Positions 1 through 6,278 of a stretch of 8,986 nucleotides of DNA are shown here, one piece after another. How positions within the stretch are numbered: position 1 is the first letter of the stretch; each line of letters begins with the position of its first letter. The notes beneath the pieces are model-generated. The model ran no database searches, was not told the DNA's origin, and worked only from the letters and a program-made list of their open reading frames with translations. This stretch comes from Verrucomicrobiota bacterium (GTDB lineage Bacteria; Verrucomicrobiota; Verrucomicrobiia; Verrucomicrobiales; Verrucomicrobiaceae): assembly GCA_023429545.1 (NCBI GenBank), contig JAEYUU010000777.1:1-8986 (forward strand), written 5' to 3'. The position numbers were made by a program, and so were the translations under genes.

Positions 1-1
1 A

Positions 2-655
2 CGCAATACCGCGTGGGCTCGGGCGCTTGCCCGCAAGGTGGATGCCATGGGCATCACGCCCAACGCCGTATCCGTGGTCAGCGTCATCTTTGCCATCGGC
101 GGCGCGGTTCTGATGATGACGGTGAGCCACGCCTGCTGCAAATGGGCCGCCACCCTCATGTGGCTGGGTGCTGCGGCCTGCATCCAGCTCCGGCTCTTGT
201 GCAATCTCATCGACGGCATGGTGGCCATCGAAGGAGGCAAGAAGAGCGTGGTCGGCGGCCTCTACAACGAAGTGCCGGATCGCATCGCGGATCCGCTCTT
301 TCTCATGGCGGCGGGCTACTGCAATGACTGGGTGATTAAGCTGTGGGACGTCCCTCTCGGCTGGGTCGCTGCCGTGCTGGCCCTCATGACCGCCTACATC
401 CGGGTGCTGGGCGGGACCTTACTGGGCACGCAGAGTTTCATTGGCCCCATGGCGAAACAACACCGCATGGCCGTGCTCAGCCTGGCCTGCCTGCTGAGTA
501 TCGCCGAGCTCTGGTGGCGGCAGGATGGGAAGCCCGCGGAGAACGTCATGACCGTGGCCCTTGCCATCATCGTGGTGGGCAGCGTCATCACCTGCTGGAG
601 GAGACTTCGTCTCATTTCAGCGGATTTGCACAAGAAGACGTCAAACACACCGTGA
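2..655 (+). CDS. CDP-alcohol phosphatidyltransferase, YnbA-like (5' end outside the window)
   Basis: Integral membrane enzyme expected to swap the CMP of a CDP-alcohol for another alcohol, making a phospholipid head-group linkage. The frame is open from base 2, and the residues before the GTG at 38 (RNTAWARALARK) look like family sequence, so the true start lies upstream. The family core DxxDGxxAR..G..D..D appears as NLIDGMVAIEGG (203-238) followed by GGLYNEVPDRIAD (254-292). The first Asp is Asn and the Arg of 'AR' is Ile. The NE-x2-D-x3-D ending matches what I recall of E. coli YnbA rather than PgsA or PssA. Several hydrophobic segments follow. The stop is 7 bases before the acyltransferase gene, and a CdsA-like gene lies in the same operon, which supports lipid synthesis. 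The alcohol acceptor cannot be read from the sequence. Confidence 0.85.
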   Translation, partial: RNTAWARALARKVDAMGITPNAVSVVSVIFAIGGAVLMMTVSHACCKWAATLMWLGAAACIQLRLLCNLIDGMVAIEGGKKSVVGGLYNEVPDRIADPLFLMAAGYCNDWVIKLWDVPLGWVAAVLALMTAYIRVLGGTLLGTQSFIGPMAKQHRMAVLSLACLLSIAELWWRQDGKPAENVMTVALAIIVVGSVITCWRRLRLISADLHKKTSNTP

Positions 656-662
656 CGCTCCC

Positions 663-1283
663 ATGTGGCTTCGCTCTGCATCTGTCTTCCTGACCCGGCT
701 CATCACCGGGGTGAATCCCGTGTGGGTGGAGTGTCCCGCTCCATCCGGGCAGTTGCGCGTGTATTTCGCGAACCACGGCAGCCATCTCGACTTTGCCACC
801 CTTTGGGCCGCCCTGCCCGCAACCGCGCGTGAGACCACCCGCCCCGTGGCAGCCCGCGACTACTGGGGCAGGACGAAAGCCACTCGCGCGATCGCCGTGG
901 GTCTCTTCAATTCGCTTTTGATTGCCCGTGAAGGCATCACCCGGAAGGACAATCCCATCGAGCAGATGGCGACCGCCATGCGTGAAGGCAACTCGCTCAT
1001 CCTCTTCCCGGAAGGTACCCGCAGTCCGGATGGCACCATGTGCGCCTTCAAGCCGGGGCTCTACCATCTGGCGGCCAAGGTGCCGGAGGCGGAATTCGTC
1101 CCGGTGTACCTGCAGAATCTGAACCGCATCCTGCCCAAAGGCCATCTCCTGCCCATTCCCCTGCTCAGCAGTGTGGTGTTTGGCGCACCGCTCAAGCTGG
1201 AGCAAGGTGAGAAGAAACAGGACTTCCTGAAGCGCACCCAGGAGGCAGTGGTGAACCTGATGCCGCACGCGACGCATGCGTAA
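663..1283 (+). CDS. 1-acyl-glycerol-3-phosphate acyltransferase-like (PlsC family)
   Basis: 206-residue acyltransferase expected to move an acyl chain onto lysophosphatidate or a similar lysolipid at the inner membrane face. The catalytic HX4D motif is NHGSHLD (H38, D43) and the substrate-binding motif FPEGTRS begins at residue 115; both are intact. The ATG at 663 was chosen because it lies 7 bases after the previous stop and gives the normal N-terminal spacing to HX4D. The frame stays open further upstream, but that stretch overlaps the previous gene and has no family character. The protein is shorter than typical PlsC (about 240 residues) and has no obvious N-terminal membrane helix. It is followed after 8 bases by the small membrane protein gene, so it is mid-operon. 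Family assignment is strong; the exact acyl acceptor is unknown. Confidence 0.88.
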   Translation: MWLRSASVFLTRLITGVNPVWVECPAPSGQLRVYFANHGSHLDFATLWAALPATARETTRPVAARDYWGRTKATRAIAVGLFNSLLIAREGITRKDNPIEQMATAMREGNSLILFPEGTRSPDGTMCAFKPGLYHLAAKVPEAEFVPVYLQNLNRILPKGHLLPIPLLSSVVFGAPLKLEQGEKKQDFLKRTQEAVVNLMPHATHA

Positions 1284-1291
1284 TTTGATTC

Positions 1292-1540
1292 ATGACCATT
1301 GGAGAGATCGTCATTTTTGTCATCATTGCATTGCTGACTCTCGCCAGTTGGGGCATCGCAATGTTGGCAGATCATCCGTTCCCTTGGTGGACGGCCCTCA
1401 TCATCGCTGTCCTCGTCGCGTGCTGGGTGTCGGATGGCGTCAACTACGCGAAATTTGGTCTCACCATCTGCAGTCTTGGTCCCATGGCCCTTGCGTTCTT
1501 TCTGGGGGCATTCTGCCGGTGCGGACGCCACAATCCTTGA
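1292..1540 (+). CDS. small hydrophobic membrane protein of unknown function
   Basis: 82-residue protein that I do not recognise. It has about three hydrophobic segments (roughly residues 4-25, 32-48 and 53-75), with DHPFPWW between the first two and a C-terminal tail CRCGRHNP that carries two Cys. The start is the ATG 8 bases after the acyltransferase stop; no Shine-Dalgarno is visible. Codon choice (mostly C or G in third positions) agrees with real genes here, and the frame ends 51 bases before the cytidylyltransferase start. An overlapping frame from 1276 to 1737 is rich in Arg and His and looks like a shadow. Its place between PlsC-like and CdsA-like genes suggests a membrane helper or subunit of the lipid module, but that is context only. 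An unrelated small membrane protein is also possible. Confidence 0.65.
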   Translation: MTIGEIVIFVIIALLTLASWGIAMLADHPFPWWTALIIAVLVACWVSDGVNYAKFGLTICSLGPMALAFFLGAFCRCGRHNP

Positions 1541-1591
1541 CGGGAAACCTTGCCTGTTCCGGCGCACCAAATACCTCCAGCCCACGATCAA

Positions 1592-2581
1592 ATGAGTCTC
1601 GTGCCCCCCATCGGTTTTTCCCTGGCTACCATCAATTGGTCCTCCCAAGTCTCTCGCAACGTCCTGCTGGTCGTCTTCGGCGTTCTCGTCGTGGCGAGCG
1701 TCACCGGGTACATCCTCTCGAAAGCGACGAGGAGTGACTCGGGTAAGGCCACCGTGGCCAATCTCAATGCCCGCACCAAGAGCTGGTGGTTCATGGTGCT
1801 CATCATCCTCGGCGCGTTGTCACTTCCCTCATCGGGTACTGCGATTGTTTTTGGCCTCATTTCCTTCCTCGCGTTGCGTGAGTTTCTCACCGCCACTCCC
1901 ACCCGGCCTGCGGACTACTGGGCACTCTTCGTGAGCTTCTTCATCATCGTGCCTTACCAGTTCTACCTGGTGGCCATCAACTGGTACGGGATGTTTGCCA
2001 TCATGATCCCGGTGTATGCCTTCGTGCTCATCCCCATGCTCACGGTGGTGCAGGGGGATGTGAAGGACTTCCTGGAGCGCAATGCCCGCACCCAGTGGGG
2101 CCTCATGGTTTGCGTGTATTTCATCAGCCACATCCCCATGCTGATGAACCTCCACGTGGAACCCCTCCGCATGGGGCCAGCCGGGCTGGTCCTCTTCCTC
2201 ATCGCCGTGACCCAGGGCAGTGATGTGCTCCAATACGTCTGGGGCAAGCTTTGTGGGAAACGGCCTATTGTGCCCAGGCTGAGCCCCAAAAAGACGGTGG
2301 AAGGCTTCGTTGGCGGCGTGGCCACGGCCAGTCTCATCGGCGCGGCCATGTTCCGTCTGACCCCCTTCGCCCCGTTGCAGGCATTCGTGGTGGCGCTGCT
2401 GCTGTGCGTGATCGGCTTCTTTGGCGGCCTAATCATGTCCGCCATCAAGCGCGAGCGGGGCATCAAGGACTGGGGCACTCTCATCGAAGGACACGGGGGC
2501 ATGCTGGATCGCATTGATTCCCTGTGCTTTTCAGCGCCCCTCTTCTATCATATCCTGCGCTACTTTTTCCAGGCAGACTAA
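1592..2581 (+). CDS. phosphatidate cytidylyltransferase (CdsA-like)
   Basis: 329-residue polytopic membrane enzyme that converts phosphatidate and CTP to CDP-diacylglycerol and pyrophosphate, the activated donor for the phosphatidyltransferase encoded upstream. The C-terminal signature is complete: SAIKRERGIKDWGTLIEGHG continues to MLDRID, matching the CDP-diglyceride synthetase pattern S-x-x-K-R...KD...HGG-x-x-DR-x-D. Upstream of it are GSDVLQYVWGKLCGK and LSPKKTVEGFVGG, also family hallmarks. Many hydrophobic helices fill the rest. I prefer ATG 1592 (MSLVPPIGFS); a TTG at 1550 in the same frame would add 14 residues without family character. It is the last gene of the lipid operon. It is probably a second CdsA beside a housekeeping one elsewhere, because E. 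coli YnbB occupies the same kind of neighbourhood; that cannot be checked within this window. Confidence 0.93.
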   Translation: MSLVPPIGFSLATINWSSQVSRNVLLVVFGVLVVASVTGYILSKATRSDSGKATVANLNARTKSWWFMVLIILGALSLPSSGTAIVFGLISFLALREFLTATPTRPADYWALFVSFFIIVPYQFYLVAINWYGMFAIMIPVYAFVLIPMLTVVQGDVKDFLERNARTQWGLMVCVYFISHIPMLMNLHVEPLRMGPAGLVLFLIAVTQGSDVLQYVWGKLCGKRPIVPRLSPKKTVEGFVGGVATASLIGAAMFRLTPFAPLQAFVVALLLCVIGFFGGLIMSAIKRERGIKDWGTLIEGHGGMLDRIDSLCFSAPLFYHILRYFFQAD

Positions 2582-2634
2582 TTTACAAGCGCACAAAATC
2601 GTATTAGCTGTCAGCCGCTTTATCACGAAAACCC

Positions 2635-3600
2635 ATGAAAGCTTTTGGTCTGCTTCTCCTCCTGGTCGCTGTCGGCGCCGTGGCGTATTTCTTCGCCTAT
2701 GAGCCCATAGTCGGTTTCATTGGTCTGGAAAAACCAAAGCCGGAAACGGTGGTTGAGACACAGCCTACCATCGTAAAGGTCGAGGAGCCCCCACCCCCGC
2801 CCCCGAAGATGGAGGAGCCCAAGCCTGAGCCGCCCAAGCCCGCTCCCATGCCCACACCTCCCCCGATGCCGGTGGTGCAGGCTCCGATGGATACCACGCC
2901 AAAGCCCGATGCGGACGGCTTCACCCCGCCGGTCTTCCCAGCCATTGAAGAGGTTGTGAAAGGCTGGATGGAGATCCCCAAGAGCGCCTTCAACCCGCCC
3001 CGCCCGGTCAAGGTGATGAAGTCCCTGGAGTTTGTCCGCGTCATCAACGGAAACAAGATCGGCTCCAAAATGCCGGCAGGCGGCACGGCTTATGCCACAG
3101 GCCAGGAGGGTCTCACTCTCATGGTGGCAACGTCCCCGGATCCTGGTGCTCCTTCTGCCCAGGTAGCCTTGGATGACACCGATCTCAAGGCTGTGCTCAC
3201 CGCCGCCTACGAGAACTGGAAGGTGAACATGACTGAGTACAAGCGCCGGCAGCACCTCTTTGCCAAGGAGTCGGCCGGTCGCGCCCAGGAGGCCAAGAAG
3301 GGGGGTGGCGTCGCTGCCCCTGTCGCTGCGGGGGCTCCCCAGAAAAATGCTGACGGCACGTACGAAATCCTTCTTGCGAGCATGAAGGCTGGCCAGGTCA
3401 CCGAAATTACGCCTACTAACATCAAGAAGTGGGGCGATGCGCAGGTGGAAAAAATTGATGGCAAGGACTACTGGACGATCATCGTGGACTACACCACGAA
3501 AACCATGTTCGGCGATTTCGACACCCAGGCCCAGGCCCGCATCTTCAACGGCAAGGTGGAGAAATGGATCTACACCGGATCCGGCGAAGTGGTGCCTTAA
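2635..3600 (+). CDS. membrane-anchored proline-rich protein of unknown function
   Basis: 321-residue protein with an N-terminal hydrophobic anchor (residues 3-23), then a periplasm-spanning-type linker rich in Pro, Glu and Lys (43-92, including six prolines in a row). Next comes a compact region (about 113-180, with MPAGGTAYATGQEG, possibly SH3-like), a Lys/Arg-rich segment, an Ala/Gly linker and a C-terminal domain (about 233-321) ending KWIYTGSGEVVP. The anchor plus Pro/Glu/Lys linker resembles TonB layout, but I see no TonB C-terminal domain. I do not recognise the family; similar secreted proteins are common in Verrucomicrobia in my recollection. The start is the ATG that precedes the hydrophobic segment, with no Shine-Dalgarno. 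It begins 53 bases after the lipid operon. A diverged copy of its C-terminal domain lies just downstream. Confidence 0.8.
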   Translation: MKAFGLLLLLVAVGAVAYFFAYEPIVGFIGLEKPKPETVVETQPTIVKVEEPPPPPPKMEEPKPEPPKPAPMPTPPPMPVVQAPMDTTPKPDADGFTPPVFPAIEEVVKGWMEIPKSAFNPPRPVKVMKSLEFVRVINGNKIGSKMPAGGTAYATGQEGLTLMVATSPDPGAPSAQVALDDTDLKAVLTAAYENWKVNMTEYKRRQHLFAKESAGRAQEAKKGGGVAAPVAAGAPQKNADGTYEILLASMKAGQVTEITPTNIKKWGDAQVEKIDGKDYWTIIVDYTTKTMFGDFDTQAQARIFNGKVEKWIYTGSGEVVP

Positions 3601-3744
3601 AGTTCAGCAGACACCAGCCGCTGTCCCCCAGGCGGATGGACGCCAGATGCTGCTATGCGCGAGTCATGTGCAGCAGCATTCAATAAAACTGCCGCGTGCC
3701 CAAGCCCGCAAGACGCCTGCGCCATTCCGATCCGCTTCCCTTGA

Positions 3745-4053
3745 GGACGCTCCGCCGTAGCCGCGAATAAACCCGCGATCAGTGCCGGTGCCCCGGTACG
3801 GAATGCAGCAGGCTCCTATGACATCCTTCCTGCAAGCATGAAGGCGGGACAGGTCCTCAAACTCGCTCCGCTGAACGTGCGCAAATGGGGAGAGCCCGTG
3901 CAGGAGGAAATCGACGGGCAGAAGTCCTGGACCATCATGATGGACGCCACGGTGAGGACCATGATTGGCCCTCTCGATGCCCAGGCCGTGGCGTATATCC
4001 GGGACGGAAAAGTCCAGAAATGGCTCTATACCTCCGGTGAAGTAGTGCCCTGA
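3745..4053 (+). pseudogene. decayed partial copy of the preceding gene's C-terminal domain
   Basis: The frame open from 3745 to the TGA at 4053 matches residues 233-321 of the gene just upstream. By hand alignment, about 49 of 83 residues are identical, including SMKAGQV, the IDG motif, DGKVQKW and the closing GEVVP. There is no start codon between 3745 and the internal ATG at 3838, which has no ribosome site. The signal anchor and proline linker are missing. Just before it, around 3668-3720, bases resembling the QHLFAKE..GRAQEAKK region of the parent occur in another frame, so the copy seems to have lost its front half and frame. Many identical residues use different third-position bases, so the two copies diverged under selection before this one broke. 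A 71-residue product from 3838 is possible but would lack export. Confidence 0.75.
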
Positions 4054-4135
4054 TGAAGCACCACCGTTTTCAGTGCTCCCATGCATTCACATCTCTCCAA
4101 GGATGAAGGCACTGCACTTTGTATCGATGCAGCCA

Positions 4136-4170
4136 TTTGATGGTCAAAGATTCTGCAAGAAACCATCAAA
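4136..4170. repeat. inverted repeat upstream of the tRNA
   Basis: TTTGATGGT (4136-4144) and ACCATCAAA (4162-4170) are exact reverse complements. The loop contains a nested TTCT-GCA-AGAA (4151-4161), so a transcript could form a 13-pair hairpin with a 6-base bulge. No T-run follows on either strand, which argues against an intrinsic terminator. It lies in the 185-base gap between the pseudogene and the tRNA and could be an operator or simply chance; a repeat of this length is expected about once by chance in a window this size. Confidence 0.5.
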
Positions 4171-4210
4171 ATGCATTTGCACGAACCGCGATAGACGCTA
4201 GTCTTCACGC

Positions 4211-4229
4211 CTTCCCGAAACCCGGGAAG
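4211..4229 (+). repeat. perfect 7-bp hairpin directly before the tRNA
   Basis: CTTCCCG (4211-4217) pairs exactly with CGGGAAG (4223-4229) around a 5-base loop AAACC, ending 9 bases before the mature tRNA 5' end. It would sit in the precursor leader if transcription starts near 4211, downstream of a weak TTGCAC (4177-4182), 16-base spacer, TAGTCT (4199-4204). No T-run follows, so it is not a standard terminator. A role in leader structure or processing is a guess. Confidence 0.5.
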
Positions 4230-4238
4230 ACCAAGGTT

Positions 4239-4315
4239 GGAGCGGTAGCTCAATTGGTTAGAGCGCTGCCCTGTCACGGCAGAGGTTGCGGGTTCGAGTC
4301 CCGTCCGTTCCGCCA
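4239..4315 (+). tRNA. tRNA-Asp (anticodon GTC)
   Basis: A full cloverleaf can be folded by hand. The acceptor stem GGAGCGG (4239-4245) pairs with CCGTTCC (4305-4311) with one G-U pair. The D arm GCTC..GAGC contains the loop AATTGGTTA. The anticodon stem CTGCC/GGCAG encloses the loop CTGTCAC with anticodon GTC at 4273-4275. The T arm GCGGG-TTCGAGT-CCCGT follows. The discriminator is G73, as expected for Asp, and CCA is encoded (4313-4315). GTC reads both GAC and GAU. The gene stands alone, with no neighbouring tRNA or rRNA. Its flanks AAGGTTGG (4233-4240) and CCAACCTT (4313-4320) are exact reverse complements and overlap the mature ends. Confidence 0.97.
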
Positions 4316-4401
4316 ACCTTGTCACCACGAGAAAGAGAGATTTCCCGTTTGGAGCCACACCAAGACCACCAAAGAATGGAGACCTGTCCAATAGGGTGTG
4401 C

Positions 4402-4450
4402 CAGGTCATGGTACACCATGGCATCCCAGCAGGCATGATGGCTTGACCTG
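4402..4450. repeat. nested inverted repeats
   Basis: The outer arms CAGGTCA (4402-4408) and TGACCTG (4444-4450) are exact complements. They enclose CATGGT-AC-ACCATG (4407-4420), whose first two bases overlap the left outer arm, and a segment containing GGCATGATGG. The layout could fold as a small branched structure in DNA or RNA. No T-run follows. Function unknown; it could be a regulatory site, a small dispersed repeat or chance. Confidence 0.35.
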
Positions 4451-4562
4451 CTTCGCGAGGCTCCCCAAGATGACCCAATCGTTGCGGAGACGCCCAGCCA
4501 CGACCACGAAACTGTGGCGTTCTCGCGCGCATCCTAAAGCATGCACAAAAGCGATCCACCTG

Positions 4563-4591
4563 TTGAATGACCATTCGCCAGAAGATAAACT
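4563..4591 (+). promoter_or_regulatory. candidate sigma70-type promoter for the small lipoprotein gene
   Basis: TTGAAT (4563-4568) and TAAACT (4586-4591) each match four of six consensus bases and are separated by exactly 17 bases. Transcription would begin near 4598, leaving a leader of about 20 bases before the ATG at 4620. This is a consensus match by eye only. Confidence 0.35.
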
Positions 4592-4619
4592 GTCTGTTGA
4601 AACCAATCGCCGCAAAGCC

Positions 4620-4823
4620 ATGAAAACGAACCTTCTCATCATTTCAGTGCATCTCGCCGCGGCCGTGTGCGCCTTCTCGCTGCCTCTCCTGCTCTCTTCC
4701 TGTCAGGACCTGCCGCCCTCCGAACAGATGTCCGATGCCCAGCGCGAGGCCTACGTCGAGCATCGCAAGTGGGATTTCGAGGCGGAGAAGCGCAAGGAGA
4801 TTGACGAGGAACACCGGAGGTAG
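4620..4823 (+). CDS. small predicted lipoprotein of unknown function
   Basis: 67-residue protein with a lipoprotein signal: MKTNLLI, a hydrophobic core to about residue 25, then the lipobox LLSSC with the lipidated Cys at position 28. The remaining 39 residues are highly charged and probably one helix (QREAYVEHRKWDFEAEKRKE...), with no domain I recognise. After processing, the mature protein would be about 40 residues anchored to a membrane. The start is the ATG directly before the signal; the frame is open upstream to 4398 but without protein-like sequence. A candidate promoter ends 29 bases before the start, so it is probably monocistronic. Its stop faces the stop of the next gene, only 12 bases away on the opposite strand. 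It could be a small envelope-structuring lipoprotein, but nothing proves that. Confidence 0.75.
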   Translation: MKTNLLIISVHLAAAVCAFSLPLLLSSCQDLPPSEQMSDAQREAYVEHRKWDFEAEKRKEIDEEHRR

Positions 4824-4835
4824 CAGCCCCCGCCA

Positions 4836-6188
4836 CTACTTCTTCATGTGATACACTTGTGAGGGGTCTCCATCCTTGGAGAAACTGCTCCAGGTGTAGT
4901 CGAACGTGAACTCCGCCTTCCGGTCGTCCGCCCAGAAGAGGCGCAGCTTGTTGTTGGCCGTGGCCTCCCACCGGTGCGTGCCATTCACCCCCGGTGAGGT
5001 GAAGGTATTGTCCGTGTGAAATTGGATTTCGGGTTGCCCGCCGAACCACCGCGACCCAGGGAGCCATTTGCCGAGTTCCACGGCATCCTGCGGACCATAG
5101 AAGCTCTCTGGCAGCACATGCTCGTTCTCACCGCGCCGCTGTTCACGTCGCACGCCGTCTTTCATGTACACGATGTGGAGTGACTTGTTCCAGTACGGGT
5201 TCGGGTCGGCGCCGAGATTGGGTGGATCCACGGCAAACATCCGCTGCTCCGTCTCCACATGCTCACGGACCTTCGCGGTGACGTCCGCATCCTTGCCGCC
5301 GGTGCCGTAAATCGCGGAAAGAATCTGCACGGGCCACTGCTTCGGCTTGAAAGTTTTGGTTGGTGGCGGTGTGGGAGCCACCGGAGGGACACGAGGATCG
5401 ACCACAGGAATGGTGTTGCGCTCCGGAGAGACATCTCCTTCTCCCGGGCTGCCGAATCCCTCGATCACGGGTGGCGCGGGAGGCTGGCCTGCAACTGCGG
5501 GAGCCGCAGCGCCCGCCACAAATTTGATCCAGGTGGACGGTGCCCCGCCCCACAATGACTTTCCGGAGAACCCCTCCCCCGCGAACTTGCGGATGTATCC
5601 ATCGCCCTCGACCCACGGATTCGCAATGGCACTCGCGCGCACCTCAGTGCCGGCGTCCCGATTGCGAATGAACTCCGCGGACTTCGCGGGATCATCGCAC
5701 ACGCTCCACTGCTGTGAGGCCGGATCCGAGACAAATCCTGTTTTCGTGTCGTCGATGCATCCTGCCACGGCAAAATACTTCGAGCCACCCCAGCGAATTC
5801 GGTTGTGCACCACGTTGAACACGAGCCAGTCGCCTTTGCGAACATCCACGGTGATGCGTTCCACCGTCGCACCGAACCGCTCCTCAAGCAGTTCACGCTG
5901 CGCATCGGGAATGCGCTTCCCGTTCTTGTACACTTCCACGATGTAGTCATTGGCCACGGTGATGAGGTGATGGGCCTGAAGGGCGTTCGCCTGGGTCCGC
6001 GCCTCACGTGTGGGATTGATCTGGGAGCGCCGTCTGTTCTGCACCCTGTGTGCAAGCTCCCGCGGCGCGGCTTCGGGCTTCCTCACCTCCTCGCGGGCGC
6101 CCCTTGTAGCGTCAGATTCAGGCGGGGCGGCCTGGCTGCAGGTGCCCACCATGAGAACTGCCAGCGCGTAACGCGAAATCGTTTTCAT
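4836..6188 (-). CDS. secreted protein of unknown function with a DUF3395-like C-terminal region
   Basis: 450-residue protein. A Sec-type signal (MKTISRYALAVLMVGTCSQA, cleavage near 20) is followed by a charged linker. A first beta-rich domain spans about 72-225 (ANDYIVEVYKNGKRIP, then KGDWLVFNVVHNRIRWGG). A Pro-rich linker covers about 225-280. A second domain at about 285-360 reads VQILSAIYGTGGKDADVTAKV, then NKSLHIVYMKDG. The ILSAxYG...DVT...K-L-x-V-x-Y pattern is like the DUF3395 domain of DNAJC11 as I recall it. A final beta segment (375-440, LPGSRWFGGQPEIQFHTDNT) looks like a small barrel or lectin-type fold. 'VGTC' before the cleavage site is not a good lipobox. The start is the only ATG before the signal peptide. 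A possible extended -10 (TGGTATACG on the minus strand, 6204-6212) lies upstream. It may bind carbohydrate at the surface, but that is a guess. Confidence 0.8.
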   Translation of the reverse strand: MKTISRYALAVLMVGTCSQAAPPESDATRGAREEVRKPEAAPRELAHRVQNRRRSQINPTREARTQANALQAHHLITVANDYIVEVYKNGKRIPDAQRELLEERFGATVERITVDVRKGDWLVFNVVHNRIRWGGSKYFAVAGCIDDTKTGFVSDPASQQWSVCDDPAKSAEFIRNRDAGTEVRASAIANPWVEGDGYIRKFAGEGFSGKSLWGGAPSTWIKFVAGAAAPAVAGQPPAPPVIEGFGSPGEGDVSPERNTIPVVDPRVPPVAPTPPPTKTFKPKQWPVQILSAIYGTGGKDADVTAKVREHVETEQRMFAVDPPNLGADPNPYWNKSLHIVYMKDGVRREQRRGENEHVLPESFYGPQDAVELGKWLPGSRWFGGQPEIQFHTDNTFTSPGVNGTHRWEATANNKLRLFWADDRKAEFTFDYTWSSFSKDGDPSQVYHMKK

Positions 6189-6278
6189 GCCAGCACGCTA
6201 ATGCGTATACCAGGCATCCGTCACGCCAAATGCAACGCTTTGCAAGCCGATCGCGTAAAGACTCTGTAAACCACTGCG

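Larger units (their letters stand above)
4316..4619. other. intergenic stretch after the tRNA with inverted repeats
   Basis: About 300 bases with no convincing gene; frames crossing it have no family character. It contains the short palindrome CATGGT-AC-ACCATG (4407-4420) inside a wider inverted repeat CAGGTCA (4402-4408)/TGACCTG (4444-4450). Further on is a looser pairing between GAGACGCC (near 4487) and GGCGTTCTC (near 4516). The last 60 bases hold a likely promoter for the lipoprotein gene. No copy of the tRNA 3' end occurs here, so there is no sign of an integration site. Confidence 0.6.

Noticed and set aside
38..655. GTG at 38 as the real start of the phosphatidyltransferase
   Set aside because: The frame is open to the window edge and upstream residues look like the family's N-terminus, so the gene is partial.
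612..1277. Minus-strand frame opposite the acyltransferase gene
   Set aside because: The plus strand has intact PlsC motifs; the antisense product is rich in His, Arg and Gly with no domain.
1272..1281. 10-base palindrome ACGCATGCGT across the acyltransferase stop
   Set aside because: Short, single copy and inside an operon; likely chance.
1829..2514. Two minus-strand frames opposite the cdsA-like gene
   Set aside because: They are shadows of a gene with a complete CdsA signature; their His/Met/Arg-rich sequences show no family.
2582..2607. TTTACA ... TATTAG as a promoter for the proline-rich gene
   Set aside because: The spacer is only 14 bases, too short for a standard sigma70 promoter.
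2623..3255. Minus-strand frame opposite the proline-rich gene
   Set aside because: Its Gly/Arg-rich sequence mirrors the Pro-coding strand; no start context or domain.
4026..4574. Long minus-strand frame containing AERTGLEPATSAVTGQ...SYRS
   Set aside because: This peptide is the antisense translation of the tRNA-Asp gene, a well-known false protein in databases.
4316..4619. Integration site next to the tRNA
   Set aside because: No repeat of the tRNA 3' end and no integrase gene are present.
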